From Actinomycetes bacterium (lineage in GTDB: Bacteria; Actinomycetota; Acidimicrobiia; IMCC26256; PALSA-610): a DNA stretch of 64,000 bases. Positions 24,892-33,186 of this stretch are shown here, one piece after another; within the stretch, counting starts at the first letter, position 1, and each line of letters opens with the position of its first letter. The position numbers and the translations under genes were made by a program. Below the pieces are notes generated by a model. The model worked only from the letters and a program-made list of their open reading frames with translations, was not told where the DNA came from and did not search any database. The stretch spans positions 1 through 64,000 of the forward strand of contig JANYBW010000042.1 of NCBI GenBank assembly GCA_025360585.1, in the 5' to 3' direction.

Positions 24892-27282
24892 ATGCGTGCA
24901 CCACTTTCTTGGATCCGCGACTTCACGCCGATCACCGCGGCGCCGGCCGATATCGCTGACGCGCTGAATCAACTTGGTCTCGAAGTCGACGCGATCGACG
25001 AGCCGGGCCGCGAGATCAATGGGGTCATCGCAGCCAAGATCCTCGACATCGTGGCGCACCCCGACGCGGACAAGATTCGGCTCGCTGATATCGATTTTGG
25101 TTCCGGGCAACTTCGGGTCGTCTGTGGCGCCCCGAATATTGAAGTGGGAATGGTGGTGCCGTTCGCGCAAGTCGGAGCGGTGTTACCGGGCGATTTCCGA
25201 ATCACGAAACGCAAGATCCGCGGGGTCGTCAGCGAAGGCATGTTGTGCTCTGGTAAGGAACTCGGCCTCGGCGAAGATCACAGCGGCATTTTGACGCTGC
25301 CGGGTTCCGCGGAGTTGGGGAGTGATGTGCGCGAGATTCTTGGTCTCGACGACACGGTTTTTGAACTTTCGATTACACCGAACCGGCCCGATGCGATGAG
25401 CATTGTGGGAGTGGCCCGCGACCTTGCGGCCCATTTCGGAATGCCGTTCGAAATCGCAGCAGCGGCGACGGGCACGGTTCGGGATTCGATCGACGATGTA
25501 CGCGTGGTGATCGAAGCGTATGACCGGTGCCCACGCTTTGTGGCCCGCACCGCGACGGTTGTGATGCGGGAGTCGCCCGCGTGGTTGCAACGTCGGCTCA
25601 CGCTTGCGGGAATGCGGCCGATCTCGAACGTTGTCGACGTCACGAACTACATCATGTTGGAACGATGTCGTCCGCTGCACGCGTTTGATCTCGGACGGCT
25701 CGCGGGCCGCGGGATCGTGGTGCGGTGCGCGGACGATGGTGAACACATGACCACTCTCGACGGTGTGGAACGGCAGCTAACCGCAGCCGATCTGTTGATC
25801 TGCGATGCCGCGCGTAGGCCTCAAGCCATTGCCGGGATCATGGGTGGCCGGGACAGTGAAGTCGACGAAAACACCACGGAAATATTGATTGAATCGGCTT
25901 ACTTCGAACCGAGCGGGATTGCGAAGTCCGCGAAGCGACTGGGTCTACGTTCGGAGGCGAGTGCACGTTTCGAACGCGGCATCGATCCGAACGGCGCAAT
26001 GGATGGTGCCGATGCCGCGGTTGCTCTGCTCCTCGATGTCGCGGGCGCGGTTGGTCACGAATCAGCGATCGACACCTATCCGAACCCAGTCGAACGGCCG
26101 CGTATCACCGTGCGAACGGCGCGCGTAAACGCGATTCTGGGTACCGAACTCGATGGTGCTTCAGTGCGCTCATTGATCGAGCCGTTGGGCATCTCGACTA
26201 CGGGCGACGATGCTGAGTTTGTAGCGTTGGCACCAACTTGGCGGCCCGATATCTCTCGCGAGATCGACGTCATCGAAGAAGTCGCGCGCCGCCACGGCCT
26301 GAACAACATCGTGCGGACGGTCGCGTCGGCTCCCGCGGGAACCGTTGGCCGTTTGACTCACGCGCAACGGGATCGCCGTCGGATCACCGACGCGTTAGTT
26401 GGCGCGGGATATAGCGAGTGCCTGACCTTGCCTCTGGTATCGGTTGCGGATCTCGAAACTGTCGGGGCGCCCATCGATTCGGTCGTGCGGGTGGCGAATC
26501 CGTTGCGGGCCGAAGAGTCCGTGATGCGCACGAGCCTGCGGGCCGGGCTGCTTGGCGCAGTGGCTCGTAACTGCGCTCGTGGAAATCCTGATGTTGCGTT
26601 GTGCGAACACGGCACGGTGTTTTTCGCGCCGCTTCAAGGTGCTGCATTGCCGGATGAGCACATTATGGTTTCGGGATTACGCGCCGGAGTATTGCGGCTT
26701 GCGCCCCGCCACGCTGATCGGGCCGTTGATGTTGGCGACGCGATCGATGCTGTGTATGCGATTGCGTCCGCGCTGGCGATCGCGAACGTCGTGATTGTGA
26801 ATGCTGTCGTACCCGGGATGCATCCCGCTCGTGGCGCTCGCGTGCTAGTGAGCGGAGTCGATGCGGGTGTTGCGGGCCAACTTGATCGCGACGTTCTTGC
26901 TCAACACGGGATTATGGGTTCGGTGGTTGGATTCGAACTTGACGTGAACGTGTTGTTGGCAGCAGCGAGAAATGATCAACGATTCCAGGCAGTTTCGGTA
27001 TATCCGCCTTCCAATATCGATCTGGCCTTCATCGTTGATGATGGAGTTCCGGCCGCGAAACTCGTGAATACGTTGCGAGCGAACGGCGGCGAACTGTTGG
27101 AATCCGTTCGGCTCTTCGATACGTTTCGCGCTGAGCAACTCGGCGCGGGCAAGGTGAGTCTGGCGTTTGCGTTGCGGTTCCGTGCTGTCGATCGCACGCT
27201 CACCGACGAAGAAGTTTCAGTAATCTGGAATGCAGCCGCGGCCGCAGTCGAATCCGAACACGGCGCGTCGCTCCGACGCTAG
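24892..27282 (+). CDS. pheT: Phenylalanine-tRNA ligase beta subunit
   Basis: 796 aa, the normal length. The order seen is an N-terminal tRNA-binding (EMAP-like) domain (about 40-150, with HPDADKIRLADIDFG), the B3/B4 editing region (ISNVVDVTNYIMLERCRPLHAFD), B5 (EEVARRHGLNNI follows), and a C-terminal anticodon-binding ferredoxin-like domain (about 700-796, YPPSNIDLAFIVDD). Together with PheS it charges tRNA-Phe. It closes the infC-to-pheT operon; no clear intrinsic terminator follows. Confidence 0.97.
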   Translation: MRAPLSWIRDFTPITAAPADIADALNQLGLEVDAIDEPGREINGVIAAKILDIVAHPDADKIRLADIDFGSGQLRVVCGAPNIEVGMVVPFAQVGAVLPGDFRITKRKIRGVVSEGMLCSGKELGLGEDHSGILTLPGSAELGSDVREILGLDDTVFELSITPNRPDAMSIVGVARDLAAHFGMPFEIAAAATGTVRDSIDDVRVVIEAYDRCPRFVARTATVVMRESPAWLQRRLTLAGMRPISNVVDVTNYIMLERCRPLHAFDLGRLAGRGIVVRCADDGEHMTTLDGVERQLTAADLLICDAARRPQAIAGIMGGRDSEVDENTTEILIESAYFEPSGIAKSAKRLGLRSEASARFERGIDPNGAMDGADAAVALLLDVAGAVGHESAIDTYPNPVERPRITVRTARVNAILGTELDGASVRSLIEPLGISTTGDDAEFVALAPTWRPDISREIDVIEEVARRHGLNNIVRTVASAPAGTVGRLTHAQRDRRRITDALVGAGYSECLTLPLVSVADLETVGAPIDSVVRVANPLRAEESVMRTSLRAGLLGAVARNCARGNPDVALCEHGTVFFAPLQGAALPDEHIMVSGLRAGVLRLAPRHADRAVDVGDAIDAVYAIASALAIANVVIVNAVVPGMHPARGARVLVSGVDAGVAGQLDRDVLAQHGIMGSVVGFELDVNVLLAAARNDQRFQAVSVYPPSNIDLAFIVDDGVPAAKLVNTLRANGGELLESVRLFDTFRAEQLGAGKVSLAFALRFRAVDRTLTDEEVSVIWNAAAAAVESEHGASLRR

Positions 27283-27332
27283 CCCGAAACGACGGCGCTG
27301 ATCTCGAGCGCGGAGCCGTAGAATCCTCGGCT

Positions 27333-28034
27333 ATGACAATCGATTACACGGCTGCGATTGAAGCCGATGGTGCGGCATTGATTGCGGCGTGCGCGATGGC
27401 ACCCGGCGCGGCGATTGTGGCGTGCCCCGGCTGGACGACCGAGATGCTGACCGAACATATCGCCGAGGTGCACGACTCTTGGGCGTTCACCGTGAATGGG
27501 CCCGTATTGACATTTGAGGAAATGCTCGCGTTTTGGCAATCTGACCGTTCGATTCCCGACCCGTCGACTGCTCGCGCCGCGCTGCTTCAAGCATTGCGTG
27601 TGGTCGACGACGCGCCGTGCTGGACCTGGTCGAAAGATCACAACGTTGGGTTCGTTCGGAGGTTTCAAGCCTCCGAGGCGCTGATCCATCGGGTTGATGC
27701 GGAGCTCGCGGCGGGCATTGCAATCGTGATCGAGCCTGCCGCGGCCGTCGACACCATTGGTGTGTTTCTTACCTACATGATGGGCGATGTGAACGAAGGC
27801 GCTCCCGAAGTGGGTGGCTCGGTGCATATCCACTGCACCGATTGTGAAGGCGAGTGGCTCATTGATAGCGCAGGTGACGTGACTATCGGACACCAAAAGG
27901 GTGACGCGGCTATTCGGGGGAAGGCCCAGGACATCGTGCTGGCGCTGTGGCGCAGAGGCTCACTCGATGCGTGCGATGTCGTTGGTGACGCGGATGTCGC
28001 ACGCCGGTTCGTAGCCCATTGCTCATTGGAGTAG
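27333..28034 (+). CDS. Maleylpyruvate-isomerase-type (MDMPI/DinB-like) mycothiol-dependent protein
   Basis: 233 aa. The N-terminal four-helix part shows CPGWTTEMLTEHIAEVHDSWAF (about 31-52), the helix-1/2 pattern of the TIGR03083/MDMPI family, with FQASEALIHRVDAELA containing the metal-binding His region. The C-terminal alpha/beta domain resembles MDMPI-C. Family members use mycothiol as a cofactor, but most, including this one, have no known substrate. The TAG at 28032-28034 is followed 22 bases later by the first REP-like palindrome. Confidence 0.82.
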   Translation: MTIDYTAAIEADGAALIAACAMAPGAAIVACPGWTTEMLTEHIAEVHDSWAFTVNGPVLTFEEMLAFWQSDRSIPDPSTARAALLQALRVVDDAPCWTWSKDHNVGFVRRFQASEALIHRVDAELAAGIAIVIEPAAAVDTIGVFLTYMMGDVNEGAPEVGGSVHIHCTDCEGEWLIDSAGDVTIGHQKGDAAIRGKAQDIVLALWRRGSLDACDVVGDADVARRFVAHCSLE

Positions 28035-28055
28035 CGCTCACGGATTGAGTCGTTC

Positions 28056-28097
28056 TGGTCCCTCTGAAACGCTGGGGAGAGCGTGCTGTGGGGACCA
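28056..28097. repeat. REP-like palindromic element, copy A
   Basis: A 42-bp imperfect palindrome bounded by TGGTCCC and GGGACCA with an inner ACGCT/AGCGT stem, forming a long cruciform. It is nearly identical to copy B 20 bases downstream. No transposase is adjacent. Confidence 0.9.
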
Positions 28098-28117
28098 GGG
28101 CGCGGTCGGGACATGTC

Positions 28118-28159
28118 TGGTCCCTCTGAAACGCCGGGGAGAGCGTGCTGTAGGGACCA
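28118..28159. repeat. REP-like palindromic element, copy B
   Basis: The second 42-bp copy, differing from copy A at two or three positions. Its right edge (28159) coincides with the point where the methyltransferase homology of the minus-strand pseudogene stops. Confidence 0.9.
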
Positions 28160-28609
28160 CAGGTGGAGCATCGGCGCCCAGTGCTGTTGCGCTGCGAAGT
28201 ATTGAACCGAGATTTTCGAAATCGTTGATGCGCTCCAACGCGACGATGATGCGCACCGACGGATCGGAGATGAGGGCCGAGGCGTGGAGCGCCGGTGGTC
28301 GGTCGACCCCGCAGACAATCCCGCGGTGTAGATCGAACTCGACGATTTCGCGCAGCACTACGGGCGCCACGATATAGATCGGTGTGGGTAGTGCTGCCAA
28401 GACGTCCGCGTTGCGATCGAACTGCGATTTCGTGCACAACACCGAACGGGTGACGATGCCAGCAGCAACAATGCGCCGCACGACCACACTGCCTTCGCCA
28501 ATGAGGAACCCGCCGTCGCGTTCCATCGCTATACGACGATCGGGGAATCGTAATTCGCGATAGTCGGCGACCCGGTGTCGTCGGAAACGTCAATGAATAC
28601 AGGTGTCAT
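28160..28609 (-). pseudogene. SpoU/TrmH-type RNA methyltransferase remnant, frameshifted and truncated
   Basis: The minus strand encodes VADYRELRFPDRRIAMERDGGF, then FLIGEGSVVVRRIVAAG and LERINDFENLGSILRSATALGAD (SPOUT motif 1). These are the N-terminal domain and first third of a TrmH-like enzyme. Motifs 2 and 3 are missing: the frame runs into REP copy B and ends in repeat-derived residues. The natural start (ATG 28609, MTPVFIDVSDDTG) overlaps the TAA of the J-domain gene as TAATG, but its frame differs from that of VADYREL, so a frameshift lies near 28575. Two lesions make the gene non-functional. Confidence 0.8.
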
Positions 28610-29361
28610 TACTGGGCGTTACGAAGTAACAACGCGCGCCGACGGCGCAACCCAGTGATAGTGACGATAGGTCCGCCGAAGAAGAACTTCACTGCAACAA
28701 ACCAAATGGTGAAGTCACGACCGAAATGGGGTTCATCCGCGATGATGTCGGAAGAACGGGCGTATCGGTACAACACGGTAACGCGATCGCCGTCGCGCAA
28801 CACCCGCGGGTTGCTCAACTTCGGTACCGCAGTCTCAATCGAAGTGCCTGCTTGGTCGACAAACAAGAGTCGCGCGTCGCCGCTCGGCGAATGCGCAACG
28901 GTTGCAACAACTTTGATCCGGCCGTTGGCTTCCGATGCTTCGTTGCTGTGAATCACGATCATCACGATGGCAGTCGCGACTCCCAACAGCATGAACACGA
29001 CACCGGCAACGATTGCCGCCATAGCCTTCCATGGGGTCCAGCGAATCATCGGCGCATCAGGAATCCGCGGCACCGAACCCATCGGTTGCGCCGGCCGCAC
29101 GCGAACGCCGTTCGCGTTGTGGCGCTCGCGATCGATGCGGTCGTAGTCGGCGCGCAGCCCAGGATCCGAAAGCACTTCGTAGGCCGCGGTGACCAGCTTG
29201 AACCGTTCGGCTTCGGCGCTGGCGTCACCGAAACGATCGGGATGCAAGGTCTTGGCCAGCCCGCGAAACGCCCGGCCGATTTCCTCGTCGCTCGCCGACG
29301 CCGCGACGCCAAGCTCCGCATAATAATCCACGCTCGCCCAATCGCGAATCATCGCCGTCAT
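28609..29361 (-). CDS. J-domain (DnaJ-like) membrane-anchored protein
   Basis: 250 aa. The N-terminal J domain (about 10-77) shows DYYAELGVAASASDEEIGRAFR and the HPD tripeptide in KTLHPDRFGD, then AYEVLSDPGLRADYD. One transmembrane segment follows at about 113-137 (AAIVAGVVFMLLGVATAIVMI), then a beta-rich domain resembling DUF3592 (DGDRVTVLYRYARSSDIIADEP) and a second hydrophobic stretch. It probably recruits DnaK to the membrane. Start ATG 29361; ATG 29352 is an alternative. Its TAA overlaps the start of the methyltransferase pseudogene. Confidence 0.85.
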   Translation of the reverse strand: MTAMIRDWASVDYYAELGVAASASDEEIGRAFRGLAKTLHPDRFGDASAEAERFKLVTAAYEVLSDPGLRADYDRIDRERHNANGVRVRPAQPMGSVPRIPDAPMIRWTPWKAMAAIVAGVVFMLLGVATAIVMIVIHSNEASEANGRIKVVATVAHSPSGDARLLFVDQAGTSIETAVPKLSNPRVLRDGDRVTVLYRYARSSDIIADEPHFGRDFTIWFVAVKFFFGGPIVTITGLRRRRALLLRNAQ

Positions 29362-29559
29362 CGATTGATACTGCGGCCGCGATCCTCGACAAGTACGTGT
29401 GTAACCGTAGGGAGGTAGTTCGCTCTGCTATCGCAGGGTCGACGGCTAGATGAGATAGGGGATGAGTTCGGATCAAATTCAGTGTGTTGCGGAAGTTCTG
29501 AACAACAGTCGTCGCAGCGGTCGCGGCGACGGCGTTCGTGAGGGGATGGTGACGGTCCG
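29362..29559. other. Intergenic stretch without a supportable gene
   Basis: Divergent region between the J-domain gene and the small ORF/lipoprotein pair. An ATG at 29462 opens a frame (MSSDQIQCVAEVLNN), but after about 30 codons it becomes Arg/Ser/Cys-rich and does not look coding. I see no tRNA, terminator or clear promoter. Confidence 0.5.
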
Positions 29560-29742
29560 GTGTACATCCAGCACAAGATGTATGGCACTATTACCGGCGT
29601 TGATGGTTTCAATTCGATCGTCACGTTCCCTCGTTTCATTGGGAGCTACCCGAAGCTCTCTTGCGGAATTGTCGGGCAGCTCATGTACTACAACAGTTTG
29701 TCGAAGGCGTTGACCGCTTTGAACGTGGAGCTGATTCCGTGA
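29560..29742 (+). CDS. Small ORF of unknown function coupled to a lipoprotein gene
   Basis: 60 codons from GTG 29560 (or 54 from ATG 29578). The product contains MYGTITGVDGFNSIVTFPRF and ends LTALNVELIP; it is neither clearly secreted nor basic. Its TGA overlaps the GTG of the downstream lipoprotein gene (GTGA, 29739-29742), which is the main argument for it being translated. No good ribosome site is seen and an in-frame TGA lies just upstream, so it may be the remnant of a longer gene. Confidence 0.3.
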   Translation: MYIQHKMYGTITGVDGFNSIVTFPRFIGSYPKLSCGIVGQLMYYNSLSKALTALNVELIP

Positions 29743-30293
29743 AGTCCACTAACCACGCCGGATTGGTATTGGCGTTCGTTGTGATCGGGACAGGATGTGG
29801 GTCGTCCGCAAACGCACACCGCGCCGAGCAGCCGAAGAAATCAACACCACCCACAGCGGCGCGCCGGTGTGCGGGGACACGGGTTCCGCCGCCCGCGGCA
29901 GCGTTCGGTGTCGCGACGACGCTCAAGCTTGATGCGCTTCAGTCGGTTGCTGTGGCCATGACGAATACCACTTCCGATTCCCTGATTGTGAGCGGGCTGG
30001 AAAGCGGTAGCGGTCTGCAGGCCACGGACGGGGCCGTGACGATTTCCCACCGAGGTGTTGCCACAAATCTGCACAGCCCACGGACGCTCGCTTCCCACGA
30101 AGTCATTCACGTGCGATTGCCCATAGCGCTGGAAGACGACTGTGATCATCCCGACGTGACCCGTCCTTATGGAAGGCTTCGCGAGGGTGACTACGCGTTT
30201 CGTTTCAAGTTCGGGATCGGAATGATAGACACAATCAGCGCGCCAATTAGGTTGCACGTCAACCAAGACGGCACCGTGCGAACCGCCACCTGA
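29739..30293 (+). CDS. Putative lipoprotein of unknown function
   Basis: 184 aa from GTG 29739. The N-terminus VKSTNHAGLVLAFVVIGTGC has a hydrophobic core and a Cys at a lipobox-like position (IGTGC), followed by Ser/Ala and a Pro/Thr-rich linker. The remaining domain is beta-rich (VAVAMTNTTSDSLIVSG, FRFKFGIGMIDTISAPIRLHV), like small extracytoplasmic Ig-like folds. I do not recognise it. Base composition is slightly less GC-rich than that of its neighbours. Confidence 0.55.
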   Translation: MKSTNHAGLVLAFVVIGTGCGSSANAHRAEQPKKSTPPTAARRCAGTRVPPPAAAFGVATTLKLDALQSVAVAMTNTTSDSLIVSGLESGSGLQATDGAVTISHRGVATNLHSPRTLASHEVIHVRLPIALEDDCDHPDVTRPYGRLREGDYAFRFKFGIGMIDTISAPIRLHVNQDGTVRTAT

Positions 30294-30342
30294 CCGCATC
30301 GCCGTAGTGCGGAATCTCTATGAGAGCGTGCGTCGCTGGATG

Positions 30343-30573
30343 TCAGTCGAAACGCGAATCGGTGTGGGATTCAGATTCTTCCCAGATGACATCCCAACGG
30401 TCGAGACAATCAGAACAGCGGTAGGCGAGTGCTTCGCCAGGCTCGACGGGGGTCTCGGCGTCGAGGTGCGTGATGAGATGCGCGACACCGCCGCAATCAG
30501 GACAGACAATCGAGCGCGGAATTTCGGTATCGAATTCATCGGGCTCTAAGGGCAAGCCGTTGCGGTCAGTGGC
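30343..30573 (-). CDS. Small zinc-ribbon protein
   Basis: 76 aa from GTG 30573 (VATDRNGLPLEPDEFDTEIP). Two CxxC knuckles, CPDCGG (about 23-28) and CSDC (about 53-56), are typical of a zinc ribbon. An acidic tail follows. The start overlaps the MBL stop codon by 8 bases, so it is the last gene of the SDR-mscR-MBL operon. Its role is unknown; metal binding is inferred from cysteine spacing. Confidence 0.65.
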   Translation of the reverse strand, partial: ATDRNGLPLEPDEFDTEIPRSIVCPDCGGVAHLITHLDAETPVEPGEALAYRCSDCLDRWDVIWEESESHTDSRFD

Positions 30574-31225
30574 CACGAGCGATCCATTCTTGGAGGTGCG
30601 GTGATTCGGCGCCGATCGTCGTGGAGTCGCCGTGCCCGGTGTGAACAATCGTGCGACCGTCGAGCGTGAACAGTTCGCGTTCGATCGAATCGATCAATGC
30701 TGGAAACGATGAATTGCTTCTGCCCGTTGCGCCCGGCCCGCCGTTGAAGAGTGTGTCGCCGCCGAAAACGCGATCGGGTTCGGGCGTTGGCGCGGCAATT
30801 TCGCCGGGGAGCAACAGGCAAACACCGCCCGGCGAATGGCCAGGCGTATGCAGCACGCGAAGCGTCGTTCCGGCAACGCGCAGTGTTTGGCCGTGGCTGA
30901 GTGGCGTGTCGGGCAACGCATCGGCGTAGACATGGCGCCACAACATTTCGTCGGCGGGGTGCAACATGATCGGAGCGTCGTTGGAGGCCGTGCGTAATGC
31001 GCAAGCGGCGTTGATGTGATCGTTGTGGCCGTGCGTGCAAAAAATCCCAACGACTTTACGGCCGCCGACGGCGTCGGTGATGGGCGCCGCATCGTGCGCC
31101 GCATCGATCACCAGCACTTCGTGATCATCGCCGATCAACCAGATGTTGTTGTCGACCTGGAAATCTTCACCGTCGATCGAAAATAACCCCGATGTCACAA
31201 CGTGTTCGACGCGCAGCTGGGCCAT
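30566..31225 (-). CDS. MBL-fold hydrolase, partner of S-(hydroxymethyl)mycothiol dehydrogenase
   Basis: 219 aa. The metal-binding motif THGHNDH (about 64-70) and later HTPGHSPGG, FGGDTLF and HTGHGDST define the metallo-beta-lactamase fold of the glyoxalase II type. It begins immediately after the MscR stop (TAG then ATG). In mycobacteria the same pair occurs (I recall Rv2259-Rv2260). There the hydrolase is suspected to cleave S-formylmycothiol to formate and mycothiol after MscR oxidation. That specific substrate is inferred from context. Confidence 0.88.
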   Translation of the reverse strand: MAQLRVEHVVTSGLFSIDGEDFQVDNNIWLIGDDHEVLVIDAAHDAAPITDAVGGRKVVGIFCTHGHNDHINAACALRTASNDAPIMLHPADEMLWRHVYADALPDTPLSHGQTLRVAGTTLRVLHTPGHSPGGVCLLLPGEIAAPTPEPDRVFGGDTLFNGGPGATGRSNSSFPALIDSIERELFTLDGRTIVHTGHGDSTTIGAESPHLQEWIARGH

Positions 31226-32314
31226 CTACAACACCACGACGCTACGTAGCACTTCGCCGCGTTCCATTTTGTGAAACGCGGCTTCAACTTCGTCGAGCGC
31301 GATGGTTTCGCTAACGAACTTATCGAGCGGGAACCGGCCTTGCAAGAAAAGGTCTACCAACATTGGGAAATCGCGACTTGGTAGGCAGTCGCCGTACCAA
31401 CTCGATTTCAACGCGCCGCCCCGACCGAAGAAATCGATCATCGGAATTGCCGGAAATTGCATGTCGGGGGTGGGCACACCAACCTGCACGACAGTGCCCG
31501 CGAGGTCACGGGCGTAGAATGCTTGCTCCAACACCTTGGGATTCCCGACGGCTTCGATGCACACGTCGGCGCCGTTGCCTAGGGTGAGTGCCTGGATCGC
31601 TTCGATCACATTTTCCGTGGCTGCGTTGACCGTGTGCGTCGCGCCGAACTCTTGCGCAATCGCGAGTTTTCGAGCGTCGAGATCGATCGCGATGATCGTG
31701 GCCGCGCCCGCGAGTTTGCCCGCTGCTATTGCTGCATTGCCCACGCCGCCGCAGCCGAATACCGCGAGACTCTCGCCGCGCGAAATTCCGCCGGTGTAGG
31801 TCGCTGCGCCGAAGCCCGCCATCACGCCGCAGCCGAGGAGTCCCGCGGCCGCGGGATCCGCCGCCGGATCGACTTTCGTACACTGCCCAGCCGCGACAAG
31901 AGTTTTCTCCGCAAACGCACCGATGCCGAGCGCGGGCGACAACACCGTGGCGTCGCGCAGCGTCATCTTCTGGGTTGCATTGTGGGTGTTGAAGCAATAC
32001 CAGGGTTTGCCTTTCGCGCACGCGCGACATTCACCACAAACGGCACGCCAGTTCAGCACGACGAAATCGCCAGGCGCCACGCTCGTGACTCCCGCGCCGA
32101 CCGATTCCACGATGCCCGCGGCTTCGTGGCCCAACAAGAACGGGAAGTCGTCGTTGATGCCGCCTTCGCGATAGTGCAGATCGGTATGGCAGACCCCGCA
32201 CGCCTGCACCTGCACGACGGCTTCGCCGGGGCCGGGATCGGGAATCACGATGGTTTCGACGGTGACCGGGTTGCCCTTGCCCATCGCGACAACGCCGCGT
32301 ACTTCTTGTGTCAT
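31226..32314 (-). CDS. mscR: S-(hydroxymethyl)mycothiol dehydrogenase (class III-type zinc alcohol dehydrogenase)
   Basis: 362 aa. Catalytic zinc ligands lie in [14 protein letters not shown] and [13 protein letters not shown]; the structural zinc is bound by [15 protein letters not shown]; the NAD loop is [11 protein letters not shown]. Overall sequence and the MBL partner fit MscR (mycothiol-dependent formaldehyde dehydrogenase, also S-nitrosomycothiol reductase) better than generic alcohol dehydrogenases. It oxidises the adduct of formaldehyde and mycothiol. An SDR gene lies 28 bases upstream on the same strand. Presence of this gene supports mycothiol as the cell's thiol. Confidence 0.9.
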   Translation of the reverse strand: MTQEVRGVVAMGKGNPVTVETIVIPDPGPGEAVVQVQACGVCHTDLHYREGGINDDFPFLLGHEAAGIVESVGAGVTSVAPGDFVVLNWRAVCGECRACAKGKPWYCFNTHNATQKMTLRDATVLSPALGIGAFAEKTLVAAGQCTKVDPAADPAAAGLLGCGVMAGFGAATYTGGISRGESLAVFGCGGVGNAAIAAGKLAGAATIIAIDLDARKLAIAQEFGATHTVNAATENVIEAIQALTLGNGADVCIEAVGNPKVLEQAFYARDLAGTVVQVGVPTPDMQFPAIPMIDFFGRGGALKSSWYGDCLPSRDFPMLVDLFLQGRFPLDKFVSETIALDEVEAAFHKMERGEVLRSVVVL

Positions 32315-32342
32315 AGCTCCCGATCCTAAACAATTGGAATCC

Positions 32343-33137
32343 CTACCCCATATACTCGCCGCCGTTGACGTCGAGGGTTTGGCCGGTGATCACTCGGCTC
32401 CACGGCGAGGCGAAGAACACGACGGAATTTGCGATGTCGTCTTGAGGAGGGATTTCGCGCAACGGAATTTCGGCATGGCGTTCTTGCAGAATGACGCTCA
32501 CGTCGACGCCGCGTTCTTGAGCCATCCAGCCGAGGTACATCTCCACCGACGGCCCGCCGATCCAGCCCGGTGCCACGGCGTTCACTCGTACTTTCGACGG
32601 CCCGAGCTCGTACGCGAGCCCTTGCACTGCAGTGCGTAGCGCGCCTTTGGACGATGCGTAGTCGATTTCGTCGGGGCGTATTTTGGCCTGGCTCATCGAC
32701 AGAATGAACACAACGGATGCGTCGCCGTGCGCGGCCGCGGTTTGTTTCAACCCAACGAGACACGCTTGGGTGAGCTCCAAAGAACCCCACACGTTGACCT
32801 CATGGATCTTCTTCCATTTGTTCAGATCCGCGCATTCAAAACTCTGAAAACCACCAGCGCGAAATGCGTTGTTGACCAAAATATCGAGGCGGCCAAATTC
32901 ATCTAGCGCTCGTTGCGCGACCGCGTCACACTGTGCCCGGTCGGTGATATTGGTCGGGACACTGATGGCTTTGCCGCCGGCCGCGTGGATCTCGTCTTCG
33001 ACCTGTTTCAGATAGTCAACCGAGCGCGCGGCCAACACGACAGTTGCGCCTTCGCGCGCGAGTGCCTTCGCATTCGCTTGGCCGAGGCCGGGCCCGATGC
33101 CAGAGATGATGGCGACTTTGTCTTGGAGGAGGGTCAT
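32343..33137 (-). CDS. SDR-family oxidoreductase
   Basis: 264 aa. It has cofactor loop [15 protein letters not shown], the altered NNAF in [10 protein letters not shown] instead of NNAG, catalytic Ser in ILSMSQAK and YASSK. The loop GIGPGLG and NNAF are features of a subset of actinobacterial SDRs near MscR or steroid genes. The start is ATG 33137, with GAGG-type sequence nearby; upstream codons add only a short basic stretch. First gene of the operon with mscR and the MBL gene. The substrate is unknown. Confidence 0.85.
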   Translation of the reverse strand: MTLLQDKVAIISGIGPGLGQANAKALAREGATVVLAARSVDYLKQVEDEIHAAGGKAISVPTNITDRAQCDAVAQRALDEFGRLDILVNNAFRAGGFQSFECADLNKWKKIHEVNVWGSLELTQACLVGLKQTAAAHGDASVVFILSMSQAKIRPDEIDYASSKGALRTAVQGLAYELGPSKVRVNAVAPGWIGGPSVEMYLGWMAQERGVDVSVILQERHAEIPLREIPPQDDIANSVVFFASPWSRVITGQTLDVNGGEYMG

Positions 33138-33186
33138 AGCGGCCAGCTTGCCCACGGCCAGTCGCGAAGTTCAAATCGTGGCGGAG

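Noticed and set aside
29462-29713. 83-codon frame starting MSSDQIQCV
   Set aside because: After ~30 codons it is Arg/Ser/Cys-rich and out of frame with the better 60-codon ORF.
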